Source: Pictodentalium vernedei (lineage: Eukaryota > Mollusca > Scaphopoda > Dentaliida > Dentaliidae). Taken from it: a stretch of 64,000 nt of DNA. The stretch lies in NCBI GenBank assembly GCA_031216915.1, contig CM062297.1, positions 543,514,971 to 543,578,970 on the forward strand, read 5' to 3'. A model generated the notes under the pieces. That model had not been told where the DNA came from and searched no databases. It saw nothing but the letters and a program-made list of their open reading frames with translations. Positions 24,250-35,771 of the stretch are shown piece after piece. The position numbers and the translations under genes are program-made. The stretch's first letter is position 1. Every line of letters starts with the position of its first letter.

Positions 24250-25205
24250 ATTATGCGGCTAAGTGGAAGGTTTTTCGTCGTTGGTGTAGGGATCATTCTG
24301 TTGATATTTTTGATCCCTCCATACCAGACATTGCAAACTTTCTAGTATATTTGTTTGACGAAATCAAACTGCAGCCTGTTACTATTAAGGGTTATAGGTC
24401 TATGTTATCTGATACCTATGCACATCACGATAGTTTACAGATTGGATCTAATGTCTCTTTATCTAAGTTAGTTAGAAACTTCTCGATAAATAGACCCAGA
24501 ACTCTTAGGTTAATTCCTAAGTGGAATTTAGCTTGGGTTCTTCTTAAACTTAAGGAAAAGCCATTTGAGCCTCTTGGGACAGTAGATTTCAAATTCTTGT
24601 CTTATAAGACAGCTTTTCTCTTAGCTTTCTCTTCTGCTAGAAGAGTCAGTGAGCTTCATGCACTATCGGTGGACGATTCTCACTATTGTAGTGTCGGGAA
24701 CACTATCACCTTCACTACTAATGTTGGATTTTTAGCTAAGAATCAGGCTCCTAATAAATATCCGGAACCTATTGTTATTAAGGCTCTTCCGTCTTCAGAC
24801 GGGCGTAGGCCTTTACTCTGTCCTGTTAGAGCTTTACGCATTTATAAACAGAGATCTCAGTTTATCAGAAAGGGACGAAAACGTTTCTTTCTGTCTCTGA
24901 TGCCTAATAGAAAGGACATTTCGGTCCATTCTGTTGCTAGATGGATTCAATTAACTATCCGTACTGCTTATGAAAGTTTATCTTCTTCCCAGCAGTCTGT
25001 GCTTAAGATTTCGGCTCATGAAGTAAGAGCTCTTTCTACATCTTGGGCTTATGCTAATAGTGTGGCTATTACAGATTTAATGAAGGCTGCTTATTGGTCT
25101 CAGCCATCCACATTCACGAATTTTTATCTCAGAAATATTGAGTCCATTTCTGGAGACCTGCATTGTTTAGGTCTGTTATCTGTTGCTCAGAATGTCGTCC
25201 ACTAA
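24165..25205 (+). CDS. DIRS-A3 tyrosine recombinase, intact ORF (346 aa)
   Basis: A YR integrase that would recombine a circular DIRS DNA with a target. The open frame runs uninterrupted for 346 codons. An N-terminal SAM-like DNA-binding part (NYAAKWKVFRRWCRDHS, FLVYLFDEIKLQ, GYRSMLSDTYAHHD) is followed by the catalytic domain: first Arg in ARRVSELHALS, a conserved LAKNQ and RKGRKRFFLSL, the His-Arg pair in SAHEVRALSTSWAY, then AAYWSQPSTFTNFYLRN with the nucleophilic Tyr at 25125-25127. The N-terminal limit is uncertain: the frame may start earlier or by frameshift, and A1 and B frames begin 50-150 bp further up. It overlaps the RT frame by 85 bp, as is common in DIRS. Confidence 0.9.
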   Translation: MRSFLHGKHFTGRAVDAISNCRRTSSSLNYAAKWKVFRRWCRDHSVDIFDPSIPDIANFLVYLFDEIKLQPVTIKGYRSMLSDTYAHHDSLQIGSNVSLSKLVRNFSINRPRTLRLIPKWNLAWVLLKLKEKPFEPLGTVDFKFLSYKTAFLLAFSSARRVSELHALSVDDSHYCSVGNTITFTTNVGFLAKNQAPNKYPEPIVIKALPSSDGRRPLLCPVRALRIYKQRSQFIRKGRKRFFLSLMPNRKDISVHSVARWIQLTIRTAYESLSSSQQSVLKISAHEVRALSTSWAYANSVAITDLMKAAYWSQPSTFTNFYLRNIESISGDLHCLGLLSVAQNVVH

Positions 25206-25298
25206 ACAGTTGCAACTATAGTTATGCAGGCTTTCTGTTCCGACAGTGACTCCGTCCTGCTGCCCTCTTCACTCTGGGCTATTTGACCAAGGGGAACT

Positions 25299-25330
<32 letters not shown>

Positions 25331-25809
25331 GTTCCCTTAGGTCACCTGCTTTATAGTGAAAAGCAAGGGAATTCCTCCTCCGGAGTCAGTAATTCTGAGT
25401 CGTTTCCGGGATGGTTTTAAAGTGTAATATTAATGTTAAAATTCATTCATGTCATATTTTTAAAGTGTAGCTCGGTGTGAAGCATTTGTATATGTCAAGT
25501 GTCAAACGGGCATTAATATACAATCCTCGGACACTTTTAATGAATATAAAGAGTCTCAATTCTCTGGACTAACTTTATTTATTGGCTTACTTTAAAAATA
25601 ATTAGTATAATGGGTTATACTGGATGTTAATAGAGAACATGAATGTTATTGTGCTCAATTATGAAGGGTATTGTATCTTTCTAATTTATCATAAAATAAG
25701 AGATACATGTAAAGCCTAATACTCCTTTTCTCCTTGAGGGGTTCACTCTATATTATATAGTTGAGCTTATTGGATTTTCCTCTATGTCCTAGGCCCTCCA
25801 GCCTTTTTA

Positions 25810-26207
25810 CTATTCAGTCTGGGTCATTGGTACAGTATAAAAATGTTGAAAAATTTATAGTAGTTTATATATTTTTTATACTTACCAATGACCCAGACAG
25901 GGATGGCCCTCCCAGGAGTTGGGAACTCTTACCTCCCCGCTGAGTACATAGCACTGACCAGGCACTGCCAGTAAGAATGATGATTGGCGCCAATTTTGGA
26001 ACGTCCTTGACACTGCGCATGCGCAGTGGGGGCAAAGTATGGAGGTCCTTTAGGACATGATTTCTTTTGGTTTTAGATGCAAATTTTGGGGAATGGGGGG
26101 CAAAATTTGTGTTTGGCCCTAGATTTTTAAGAGTTAGCACCAGCTAAGTCTGGGTCATTGGTAAGTATAAAAAATATATAAATTACTATAAATTTGTTAA
26201 CTTTCGG
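25810..26207 (+). repeat. DIRS-A3 internal complementary region and right repeat
   Basis: TCTGGGTCATTGGTACAGTA (about 25818) complements the left end and TTTTTTATACTTACCAATGA (about 25873) complements the right end. The A/T-rich spacer between them gives the predicted circle junction AACATTTTTATAC. The right repeat carries CTGCGCATGCGCAG at 26013-26026 and ends AAATTTGTTAAC. Confidence 0.86.
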
Positions 26208-26689
26208 AACTAGGGAGGTACTCATTCCATTCTGTTATTCACTGTAATGGAATGAATCCTTCTGTTGGTACTAGAACATCAAGTTCTCCTATCGGTCTGA
26301 CGTATTCCAGGTCGTCTGAACGTATTAGCGGACTCCCTTTCACGAAAGGGCCGCTTGTTGCAGTCAAATGGACTTTTTACAATGAGTATTTATATCAGAT
26401 TTGCTACCTATGAGAGCGGCCAATGATGGACTTATTTGCGACGCATCTCAACAATCAGTTGCAAGTGTATGTGTCAACATGTTCGGATCCTCGAGTGTTT
26501 GCAGTTGACGCTCTATCCATCTCGTGAGACGGGATAATAGGATATGGGTATCCTCCAGCGCCGTTGATTCAGCAGATATTGCTTAAGTTAAATAATCTCA
26601 ATGCAATTCCGTTGGTAGCACCTCTGTCTCCACAAAGACCGTGCATTAATCTATTCAGGTGTCTGTTGTGGCTTATGTCGTGGAAGCTT

Positions 26690-26985
26690 CCTCCACATTT
26701 CAGTCCATTCTATAGCTAGATGGATTCTATTAGCTTTCAGTACTGCTTATGATAATATCTTCAACACAGCAGTCTGCGATTAAGATTTTAGCTCTTGAAG
26801 TAAGAGTTCTTTCTACTTCAGAGGCTTATGCTAATAGCGTTGCTATTACAGTTCTAATGATGGCTGCATATTGGTTTTAGCCTTTCACTTGCACGAGTTT
26901 ATACCTCAGAAATATAGAGTCCATTTCTAGAGACCGCCATTGTTTAGTTTCGTTATCTGTTGCTCAGAATGTCGTCCACTAAACA
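26690..26985 (+). pseudogene. DIRS-A2 tyrosine recombinase, C-terminal remnant
   Basis: Only the C-terminal third is left: ISVHSIAR-like, then LALEVRVLST-like where HEVR should be, and TSLYLRNIES. An internal deletion joins the end of the methyltransferase-like part directly to this point; about 830 bp are missing relative to A3 (24090-24915). The catalytic His of HEVR is altered to Leu (CTTGAAGTAAGA). Confidence 0.75.
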
Positions 26986-27582
26986 GTTGCAACTATAGTT
27001 GTGTAGGCTTTTGGTTCGGGCAGTGACTCTGTGCTGCCGCCCTCTTCACTCTGGGGTATTTGACCCAGGGCAAGGGGAATGGGGGGGGGGGGGGGGGGTG
27101 TTCCCTTAGGTCACCTGCTTTATAGTGAAAAGCAAGGGAATACCTCCCCTAGAGTCAGTAATTCTAGTCGGTACCGGGATGATTTTTAAAGTGTAAAGAT
27201 AATTTTTTACTCATCCATGTAATATTTTTAAGTGTACCTCGGTGTGTAGTATTTGTATATGTCACATATCATGCAGACGTTAATATACAATTATCGGTCA
27301 CTTTTAATGAATTTAAGAGTCTCATTTATCTGGACTACTTCATTTATCGGCTTTCCTTTAAAAATAATTACCATAATGGATTATACTGGAGGTTAATAGA
27401 CATCAGTGATGTTATTATGCTCAAGTACAGAATGGTGTTGTGTCTTTCTCGTTTTGATGCAGAATAGAAAGATACATGTAAAGCCTATTTCTCCTTTCTC
27501 CTTGAGGAGATAATTCTGTATATATATAGTTGAGTTATTGGATTGCTTTATGTCCTAGGCCCTCCAACCTTTTTACTATTCA

Positions 27583-27968
27583 GCTAAGTCTGGGTCATTG
27601 GTACAGTATAAAAATGTTAAAAAATTTATAGTAATTTATATATTTTTTATACTTAGCAATGACCCAGACGGGGATGGCCCTCCCATGAGTTGGGAACTCA
27701 TACCTCCCCGCTGAGTACATAACGCTTTTCCAGGCACTGCTTGTAAGAATGACTTTTGGCAGCAATTTCGAGACCTCCTTGACACTGCGCATGCACAGTG
27801 GAGGAAAGGTATGGAGGACCATATAGGACATGTAATTTTTGGTTTTAGATGCAAATTTTGGGGATTGGGGGTAAAATTTGTGTTTGGCCCTAGAATTTAA
27901 GAGTTAGCACCAGCTAAGTCTGGGTCATTGGAAAGTATAAAAAATATATAAATTACTATAAATTTTTT
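27583..27968 (+). repeat. DIRS-A2 internal complementary region and right repeat
   Basis: The complement of the left end (TCTGGGTCATTGGTACAGTA, about 27589) is followed by the complement of the right end (TTTTTTATACTTAGCAATGA, about 27643). The right repeat then runs to 27968, with CTGCGCATGCACAG (one mismatch from the A1/A3 palindrome) at 27785-27798. Confidence 0.83.
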
Positions 27969-28785
27969 AACATTCTTCAACATCTTCTTTAGATCCATCA
28001 CTTTAAATCTCCTGGTAGTTGGTATACAGCTTCCCTATGTGGCCAAATTCAAGTGTATCCCTGGGTTCATATTTGGGCTCCCAAAATGAGCCCACATTTT
28101 AACTTTGTATTACATGAGGAAAATGCTTTAAAAATTTTCTTCAGATCTTCCTGGCCGAAACTTTTAATATTTGGTGTACATCATCTTTGTGAGGGCAGAT
28201 TCAAGTTTGTTCAAACCAAAATCCATGGGTTCATATTTTGGCTCTCTGTAATGCAATAAAATATTGGGTAAAACAAATTTTATTTCAATTGAATGTTCTG
28301 TTTTCATTAATGATCACATCTGTCTGTGAATCTGTAAGGATACACAACCAGTAAGCCCCAATTTGTTCAAGTTTATCTCTGGGTTCATATTTGAGCTCCT
28401 TATAGGAACCTAAATTTTAACTATCTGTAATATGAGGAAAGTGCTTTAAAAATGTTCTTCAGATCCACCTGGCAGAAACTTTTCACATTTGGTGTACAGC
28501 ATCCTTTTGGGGGAATATTCAAGTATGTTCAAATCAAGTCCATTGTTTCATATTTCCCTGCAGTGTAATATGTCATTTGTCCATGAGTGTGTAAGGACAC
28601 ACAACCAGAAAGCCCCAATTTGTCAACAACAAGAAAACAAACGTGTCTCAATCAACCCCTTGTTGACTGCCATTTCACTCCATTTATTAGTCCCCTACGG
28701 GAACCGTAAGGGGACTATAGGATTGCACTCCGTCCGTCTGTCTGTCTGTCCATCCATCTGTCCGTCTGTCTGTCTGTCTGTTTTT

Positions 28786-30270
28786 AGCTCAACTTTGGCA
28801 AAGCCAAATTTGAGCTCATGCCATGGCCCGTCGTCCGTCTGTCCGTCAACAATTGGATACGGCTCGGGCTAGAGCCCTATTTATGAACCAATCTTTACAA
28901 AACTTCTTGGGTACCTTTGTTATGACCGTGGGACGAGAACGAGTGTTTTTGGGTGCGGTCCGAAATTCAAGATGGCTGCCAGCCACCATTTTGTACCGAC
29001 GATGCAGAAATCTGTTTTTTGTACAGAACTTCCATATGAAAGCTCTGATTTGAATAATTTTTTGTATGAATGTTTAGTACCATGGGATACATCACATATA
29101 ATACAGGTTTTTTTCTCGTGCGTAAATTATGCAAATTAGACAAACTTTGATGTTTTTTGGTGTCACTTTCAGCACTGTAAGTGCAAATGCCAATACGGCT
29201 CGGGCTAGAGTCTGTATTTATGAACCGATCTTCACGAAACGTCTTGGGTACCTTTGTTATCACCTTGGGACAAGAACGAGTGTTTCTGGATGCGGTCCAA
29301 AATTCAGGATGGCTGCCAGTGGCCATTTTGTACCGAAATTAGGTCTAATCAGTTTTTTGTACACAATTTCTATACGGCTCAGACTAGAGGCTGTATTTAT
29401 GAACCGATCTTTACGAAACTTCTTGGGTACCTTTGTTATCACTGTGGGATGAGAACGAGTGTTTTTGGGTGTGGTCCGAAATTCAAGATGGCCACCAGCA
29501 GCCATTTTGTACCAAAATTAGTGCAATCAGACTTTTGTACAGAACTTCTGTATGAAAGTTCTGATTTGAATAAATTTTTTGTAGGAATGATTAGTAACAT
29601 GGAATACATCACATATAGTACAGGTTTTTTTCTCGTGCAGAAATTATGCAAATTAGATGAACTTTGATTTATTCAGTGCTACTTATACACTGTAAGTGCA
29701 CATGTCAATACGGCTCGGGTTAGAGGCTGTATTTATGAACCGATCTTCACAAAACTTCTTGGGTACCTTTGTTATCATCTTGGGACGAGAACGAGTGTTT
29801 CTGGGTGCGGTCCAAAATTCAAGATGGCTGCCAGTGGCCATTTTGTACCGAAATTAGGTCCAATCAGTTTTTTGTCACAACTTCTACACAGCTCACATTT
29901 GTGAACTGATCTTCACGAAACTTCTTGGGTAACTTTGTTTTCATCTTGGGACAGGAATGAGTGTGTTTTGGGGTGCCTTTGTTATCACTGTGCTATGAGA
30001 ACAAATATTTTGGGGTTCAGTCAGACCCACTCTGGGACTCAAAGATTTCTTTTCTAGTTTAGCATCTGACTGTCACCCACCTTTACAATACTTTACCTAT
30101 ACATTTGTTACAGGCAACGGTCAGTATTTATGTACAGACTGTTACAATACTTTATATGTACCTTTGTTATCAGGTCATTACCTAGATGTTTGTCATTGCT
30201 GTGTCACATACTATACATGTACATGTCTTTGTCTTGACAAGTTGAGCTACAGTGTCATTGACACTTTCAT
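28786..30270 (+). mobile_element. HLE-2 copy b, inside HLE-9
   Basis: Follows CTGTTTTT with AGCTCAACTTTGGCAAAGCC and ends AAGTTGAGCT, AGTGTCATTGACACT, TTTCAT. The flanks rejoin as CTGTTTTTATGTTACCACC, a word present intact at about 30738-30756. The internal text is close to copy a through the whole length. Confidence 0.85.
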
Positions 30271-30904
30271 TATGTTACCACCTCTCCCTCCAACATACTT
30301 TAAGCTACACCTTTCATCTTTGATACATGGCTAAATGGTTCTGAGGAGATGATGCACGCTCAAAATCTTTGTTTCAAAATCCAAGATGGTGGAATGGCGG
30401 CCATTTTTGTTGTGTTTTTTTTAAGCTTTTTTCTCTATTTTATGTTACCACCCCTCACTCCAGCATGGTTCAAGCTACACTTTTAATATTTGGCACATGG
30501 ATAGAGGGTTGTTATGGGATGATGCACGTTCAATATTTTTTTTTCAAAATTCAAGATGGCGCCATGGCAGCCATTTTTGTGTTTTTTAAGCTATTTTATG
30601 TTACCACCCCTCCCTCCAAGATGGTTCAAGCTACACCTTTCATATATGGTACATGGATAAAGGGTTGTGAGGGGATTATGCACGCTCAATATTTTTTTTT
30701 CAAAATCTAAGATCTGTCTGTCTGTTCGTCTGTCTGTCTGTTTTTATGTTACCACCTCTCCCTCCAACATGCTTTTAGCTACACCTTTCATATTTGGTAC
30801 GTGGATAAATGGTTCTGAAGGGATGATGCACACTTAATATTTTTTTTTCAAAATCAAAGATGGCGGAATGGCGGCCATTTTTGCTGTGTTTTTTTAAGCT
30901 TTTT

Positions 30905-33585
30905 AGCTCACCTGACTTTCAGTCAGGAGAGCTATAGTGATCACTCACCGTCCGGCGTCCGTCGTCCGTGAACATGGTGTTTGCGTCTTCTCCTCCCAAA
31001 CCGCTGAACCAATTTAATTGATATTTGAGATAATAGTTTGTTATGACATCGCAATTTGATTTTGTTCAAATCAGGTTGCCCCGCCCGTGGTAGGGCCACA
31101 CCCAAAAAGTGTGCTGAAATCTTAAAAAATCTTCTTCTCATGAACCAGCAGTAGCAGAGACTTGATATTTGGTGTGCAGCTTCCTTTTGAGGTGTAGACT
31201 CAGATTTATTCAAGAGAAGTTTGTGGGGCTATACTTGGCGTCGTTATGGGAGGGGCAAAATTTTTGGCCCCGCCCAAAATTTCTATTTTCCAAACCGAGA
31301 GGCTGATTTGAACCAAATTTTATGTGAGGGCTTATTGGGTCATAAGTACCTAATTTATGCTGATTTTTTTTTTCCCGTAGCCCCATGGGAACCGCAGGAG
31401 CTAAAAATAGAAAAAAATTAAAACGCCCATATCTCCAAAACTGCACGGCACCAAGAATTTTTATTTGGTGTGAAGCTTCCTTAGGACCAACAGAAAGAAT
31501 TGGTAAAAAAAAAAATGCCATCGGTTTTATCATAGGGTACAGTTTCGGGACATTGAAAAAGTGCTGAGGCAGCACTTTTTAACACTGTAGGCAATGGGAA
31601 AAACATTAAAAAATCTTCTTCTCCAGATCCAGCAGGCAGAATCTTTTGATATTTGGTATGCAACATTGGAGGGTGGATCTGATTCAAGTTTGTTCAAATC
31701 GGCCCCCTGGGTTCATATTTGGGCTCAGTATAGGAGCCCGATTTCGAACTTAGTGCATTTCAGGCAAATTTCTTAAAAAATCTTCTTCTCCAGATCCAGC
31801 AGGCAGAATCTTTTGATATTTGGTATGCAACATTGTGGGGTGGATCTGATTCAAGTTTGTTCAAATCGGCCCCCTGGGTTTATATTTGGGCTCAGTATCG
31901 GAGCCCAAATTTGAACTTACTGCATTTCAGGCAAATTTCTTTGAAAATCTTCTTCTCCAGATCCAGCAGGCAGAATCTTTTGATATTTGGTATGCAACAT
32001 TGTGGGGTGGATCTGATTCAAGTTTGTTCAAATCGGCCCCTTGGGTTTAAATTTGGGCTCAGTATAGGAGCCCAAATTTGAACTTAGTGCATTTCAGGCA
32101 AATTTCTTTAAAAATCTTCTTCTCAAGATCCAGCAGGCAGAATCTTTTGATATTGGGTATGCAACATTGTGGGGTGGATCTGATTCAAGTTTGTTCAAAT
32201 CGGCTCCCTGGGTTTAATTTTGGGCTCAGTATAGGAGCCCAAATTTGAACTTAGTGCTTTTCAGGCAAATTTCTTAAAAAATCTTCTTCTCCAGATCCAG
32301 CAGGCAGAATCTTTTGATATTTGGTATGCAACATAGTGGGCTGGATCTGATTCTATTTTGTTCAAATCGGCTCCCTAGATTCATATTTGGGCTCACTATA
32401 GAAGCTCGAATTTGAACTTAGTGCATTTCAGGCAAATTTCTTCAAAAATCTTCTTCTCCAGATCCTGCAGGCAGAATCTTTTGATGTTTGGTATGCAACA
32501 TTGTGGGGTGGATCTGATTCCAGTTTGTTCAAATCGGCCACCTGGATTCATATTTGGGCTCACTACAGAAGCCCAAATTCGAACTTAGTGCATTTCAGGC
32601 AAATTTCTTTGAAAATCTTCTTTTCAAGATCCAGCAGGCAGAATCTTGTGATATTTGGTATGCAGCATCCTTAGGGGGGTGAGATTCAAGTTTGTTCAAG
32701 CCATGTCCCTAGGTCCATATTTGGGCTCACTGTGGGAGCTTGAATTGTAACTTTGTTCAAAATGAGGAATTTTCTTAAAAAATCTTCTTCTTCAGATCCA
32801 GCAGTCGGAATGGTTTGATATGTGGTGAGTAGCATCCTTGTGGGGGAGGGGGGATTCAAGTGTGTTAAAACCAAGTCCATGGGTCCATATTTGGGCTCCC
32901 TGTTGACTAACTTAGTCAATATGAGGAATTTTTCTTTAAAAATCTTCTTCTTCAGATTCAGCAGTAGGAATGTTTTGATATTTGGCATGGAGCAACCTTA
33001 GGGGGCTGAGATTCAAGTTTGTTCAAGCCAAGTCCCTTGGTTCTTATTTGGACTCACTATGGGAGCCTGAATGACAACTTACTTCAAAATGAGGAATTTT
33101 CTTTAAAAATCTTCAGATCCAGCAGATGAATGCTTTTGATATTTTTTATGCAGCATCCTTAGGAGGGTAAGATTCAAGTTTGTTCAAGCCATGTCACTAG
33201 GTCCATATTTGGGCTGATTGTGGGAGCTCGAATTGTAACTTGGTTCAAAATGAGGAATTTTCTTTAAAAATCTTCTTCAGATCCAGCAGTCGGAATGTTT
33301 TGATATTTGGTGTGCAGAATCCTTAGGGGTGTGAGATTCAGGTTTGTTAAAGCCAAGTCCCTGGGTTCATATATGGGCTCCCTGTGGGAGCCCGAATTAT
33401 GGCTTAGTTCAGTATGAGGAATATTCTTTAAAAATCTTTTTTTAGATCCACTGGTCAGAATATTTGGATATTTGGTTTCAGCTTTTCTTAGGAGGAGCAG
33501 ATGCAACTTGTGGAAATCAATTCTCTGGGTTGATATTTAGGATACCATGTCAGGTGAGCGCCCTCAGGCCCCCTGGGGCCTCTTG
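30905..33585 (+). mobile_element. HLE-1 copy c, inside HLE-9
   Basis: Nearly collinear with copy b (15711-18566), including the 167-bp array and the terminal AGGCCCCCTGGGGCCTCTTG. It differs in the poly-G segment (only a short G-rich stretch near 32840) and by loss of some monomer text. It lies in a T-tract of the HLE-9 core and is inferred to be a recent relative of copy b. Confidence 0.87.
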
Positions 33586-33937
33586 TTTTCTCTATTTTTA
33601 TGTTACCACCCCTCCCTCCAACATGGTTCAAGCTACACTTCTCTCAATTCTCAATTTTTAGATTCCATTCACATTTGAAATCCTGTCTGATAACCTGTAT
33701 TTTACCCAAACCACCCCCAGGTCTGACACTCATGTTGACTGTTGTCATGAAACCCGAATTGTCCCCAAGCCGAACCGTCCCCAGGCTGAACAATCCCCAA
33801 TTATTTTACCAAAATGGCCCTCCCCACCCCCAGGTCTGATAATCCTGCTGACTGTGGTCATGTCTTATGTGACAAAAACACCTTATGTCACAAAAGCGCC
33901 GTAGGGGACTAAAACCACCTCGGTGGTCAAACACTTG

Positions 33938-34272
33938 TTTATTCATGCAACTGATGGCTTCCAGAAACACTGAATATTTCAAGGAATTTCAACCCAAAAT
34001 TTTAACGAACAAAGATGGTCTTTTTGGAGGGAAGCCATTCTGTCATTATTCAACATAATCCCAAGCCTAAGTAGGGTGTGTGCTTGGAGTAATGGGTTGA
34101 AAAATAGACATCGGAGCATTTTTGGTGAAAATCAATGAATTGTGCGCACATACACAAGGTGACAATTCCTTTTTGCTTCCATCTTTCTGATCCCTCAACA
34201 GTAATACCCTTATTTCATGTAGACAACTTGATTCAGGTGAGTGGTTTAGGCTCATTTGAGCCTCTGGTTTTT
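33938..34272. other. Intron, nothing recognised
   Basis: No exon, ORF of known type or known repeat was seen between HLE-9 and the next HLE-1-like unit. The flank begins TTTATTCATGC, resembling the CATTTATT left of HLE-9. Confidence 0.5.
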
Positions 34273-35377
34273 AGCTCACCGAATGGAGCTAAACTTATCA
34301 CTTGCCGTCCGTCATCTGCTGTCCATCTGGCATCGTGAAAATTTTTCAAACGACTTCTCTGAATCTGCTGGGTCGATTTGCTCAAAACTTGGTATGGATG
34401 TTCATTACCATATGTCAATTCAAGTTTGTTCAAATGAAATGGACATGCCCACTAGGGGCTCCATAGGCAGCATAACTCCGATAGCACCCTTTGTATATTA
34501 GAGAAATTACTAAAAAATCTTCTCCAGCACAAGTGGGCAGAATCATTTGATATTTGGTATACAGCATTATGGGGCGGATCTGATTCAAGTTTGTTCAAAT
34601 CGGCTCCCTGGATTCATATTTGGGCTCACTATAGAAACCAGAATTCGAACTTAGTGCATTTCAGGCAAATTTCTTCAGAAATCTTCTTCAGATCCAGCAG
34701 GCAGAATCTTTTGATATTTGGTATGCAACATTGTGGGGTGGATCTGATTCAACTTTGTTCAAATCGGCCCCCTGGGTTCATATTTGGGCTCAGTATAGGA
34801 GCCTGAATTTGAACTTAGTGCATTTCAGGCAAATTTCTTTAAAAAGGCGGAATCTTTTAATATTGGGTATGCAGCATGCTTAAGGAGGTGAGATTCAGGT
34901 TTCTTCAAGCCAAGTCCCTGGGTTCATATTTGGGCTCGCTGTGGGAGCCCGAATTATAACTTAGTTCAAAATGAGGAATTTTCTTTAAAAATCTTCTTCA
35001 GATGCAGCAGTCGGAATGTTTTGATATTTGGTATGCAGCATCCTTGGGGGGTGAGATTGAAGTTTGTTCAGGCCAAGTCCCTGGGTTCATATTTGGGCTC
35101 ACTGTGGAAGCCTGATTGATAACTTAGTTCAAAATGAGGAATTTTCTTTAAAATTCTTCTTCAGATCCAGCAGTCAGAATGCTTTTGATATTTGGTATGC
35201 AGCGTCCTTAGGGGGGTCAGATTCAAGTTTGTTCAAGCCATGTCCCTAGGTCCATATGTGCTCACTTGTAGGAGCTCGAATTGTAACTTAGTTCAAAATG
35301 AGGAATTTTTTGCTCACCGAAGGGAGCTAAACTTATCACTTGCCATCCGCCATCCGTCCAACATCCTGAACTTTTTT
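34273..35377 (+). mobile_element. HLE-1-related element(s) d, variant 5' end
   Basis: Starts TTTTTAGCTCACCGAATGGA with the partner GGAGCTAAAC, then TGCCGTCCGTC and HLE-1-type 167-bp monomers (about 34520-35310). It lacks a clear right end: at about 35308 it meets a second 5' end (TGCTCACCGAAGGGAGCT), which is itself cut at 35377 by the next HLE-1 start. The same variant 5' end is at 62771. Confidence 0.72.
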
Positions 35378-35771
35378 AGCTCACCTGAGCAAAGCTCAAG
35401 GGGAGCTTTACTGATCACTTTCCATCTGTCGTCCGTCCATCGTCCGTCGTTAACTTTACATTATCGACTTCTTATCACAAACTACTCAACTAAATTGAAC
35501 CAAATCTAGTGTGCATGTTCCCTATCATATGTCAATTCAAGTTTGTTCAAATCAAGTTGGCCTACCCCTTGGTAGGGCCACGCCCAAAAAGTGAGCCTAA
35601 ATCTTAAAAAATCTTCTTCTCATGAACCAGCAGTAGCAGAGACTTGATATTGGGTGTGCAGCTTTCTTTTGAGGTGTAGACGTAGATTTGTTCAAGAGAA
35701 GTTCTAGGGGCTATATTTACCATTCTTATGGGAGGGGCAAGAATTTTTGACCAGCCCAAAATTTCTATTTT

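Larger units (their letters stand above)
19187..26207 (+). mobile_element. DIRS-A copy 3, most complete copy, inside A2
   Basis: Has both terminal repeats, gag, RT/RNase H, YR and the internal complementary region. It sits in the RNase H region of A2: left flank GTATTAGCGTAT, right flank CGGAACTAGGGAGG, rejoining to a sequence like the LSDNST-VAYIRNQG text of A1. The YR gene is open. Gag and RT have a handful of stops and small indels. About 85 bp are missing from the left repeat compared with the right one and with A2. It is younger than A2 by nesting. Confidence 0.9.
14930..26690 (+). pseudogene. DIRS-A2 RT / RNase H / methyltransferase-like, in three pieces
   Basis: Piece 1 (14930-15705) carries GGDGLNLYRV, the finger and palm start and SADLDDFLQR, where the catalytic YLDD has become DLDD. 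Piece 2 (18567-19186) resumes at KSFTHLGMSFE and runs to the RNase H LSDNS region with several shifts. Piece 3 (26208-26690) carries the remnants of IRNQGGTHS, DSLSRKG and DLFATHLNNQLQ. The gaps are HLE-1b and DIRS-A3, inserted in that order along the element. Many stops confirm a long-dead copy. Confidence 0.8.
11020..27968 (+). mobile_element. DIRS-A copy 2, old copy with two later insertions
   Basis: The left end is TATTTTTATACAGTACCAAT and the right end is TTAAC followed by ATT at 27968. Between them the DIRS-A sequence is interrupted by HLE-1b (15711-18566) and by the younger DIRS-A3 (19187-26207); when both are removed, the RT and RNase H text resumes at matching points. The copy also has a duplicated gag start, many frame breaks, and a deletion of about 830 bp near 26690 that removes the N-terminal half of the YR gene. 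Removing the element restores an HLE-1 monomer word (GTATATTCTT), with no obvious target duplication. Confidence 0.87.
10391..28620 (+). mobile_element. HLE-1 copy a, split by DIRS-A2
   Basis: A diverged HLE-1 copy starting near 10395 with AGCTCACCTGCCTGAAAGTC. Its monomers (AATCTTCTTCAGATCCACC, TTTGGGCTCC) run to about 11019, are interrupted by DIRS-A2 (11020-27968), and resume at 27969 (CATCTTCTTTAGATCC) to about 28600. The right terminus is not clear. Monomers are more diverged than in the 16-18 kb and 31-33 kb copies, in line with this being the older host of A2. Confidence 0.72.
28687..33937 (+). mobile_element. HLE-9, Helentron-like element with two nested elements
   Basis: Left end AGTCCCCTACGGGAACCGTA then AGGGGACT (a hairpin), followed by CTCCGTCCGTCTGTCTGTC. 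The core monomers (ATGTTACCACC, ACATGGATAAAGGG, CAAGATGGCG...GGCCATTTT) lie at 30270-30900 and 33600-33660. Right end GTAGGGGACT (inverted arm), hairpin ACCACCTCGGTGGT, then CACTTG before TTTA. HLE-2b (28786-30270) is in its 5' part and HLE-1c (30905-33585) further right. When both are removed the core joins. Confidence 0.83.

Noticed and set aside
28687-33937. HLE-9 as an element with a 6-bp target duplication (TTTATT on both sides)
   Set aside because: The flanks CATTTATT and TTTATTCATG do share TTTATT, but the other elements show only variable T-tract sharing, and T/A-rich matches of this size arise easily.
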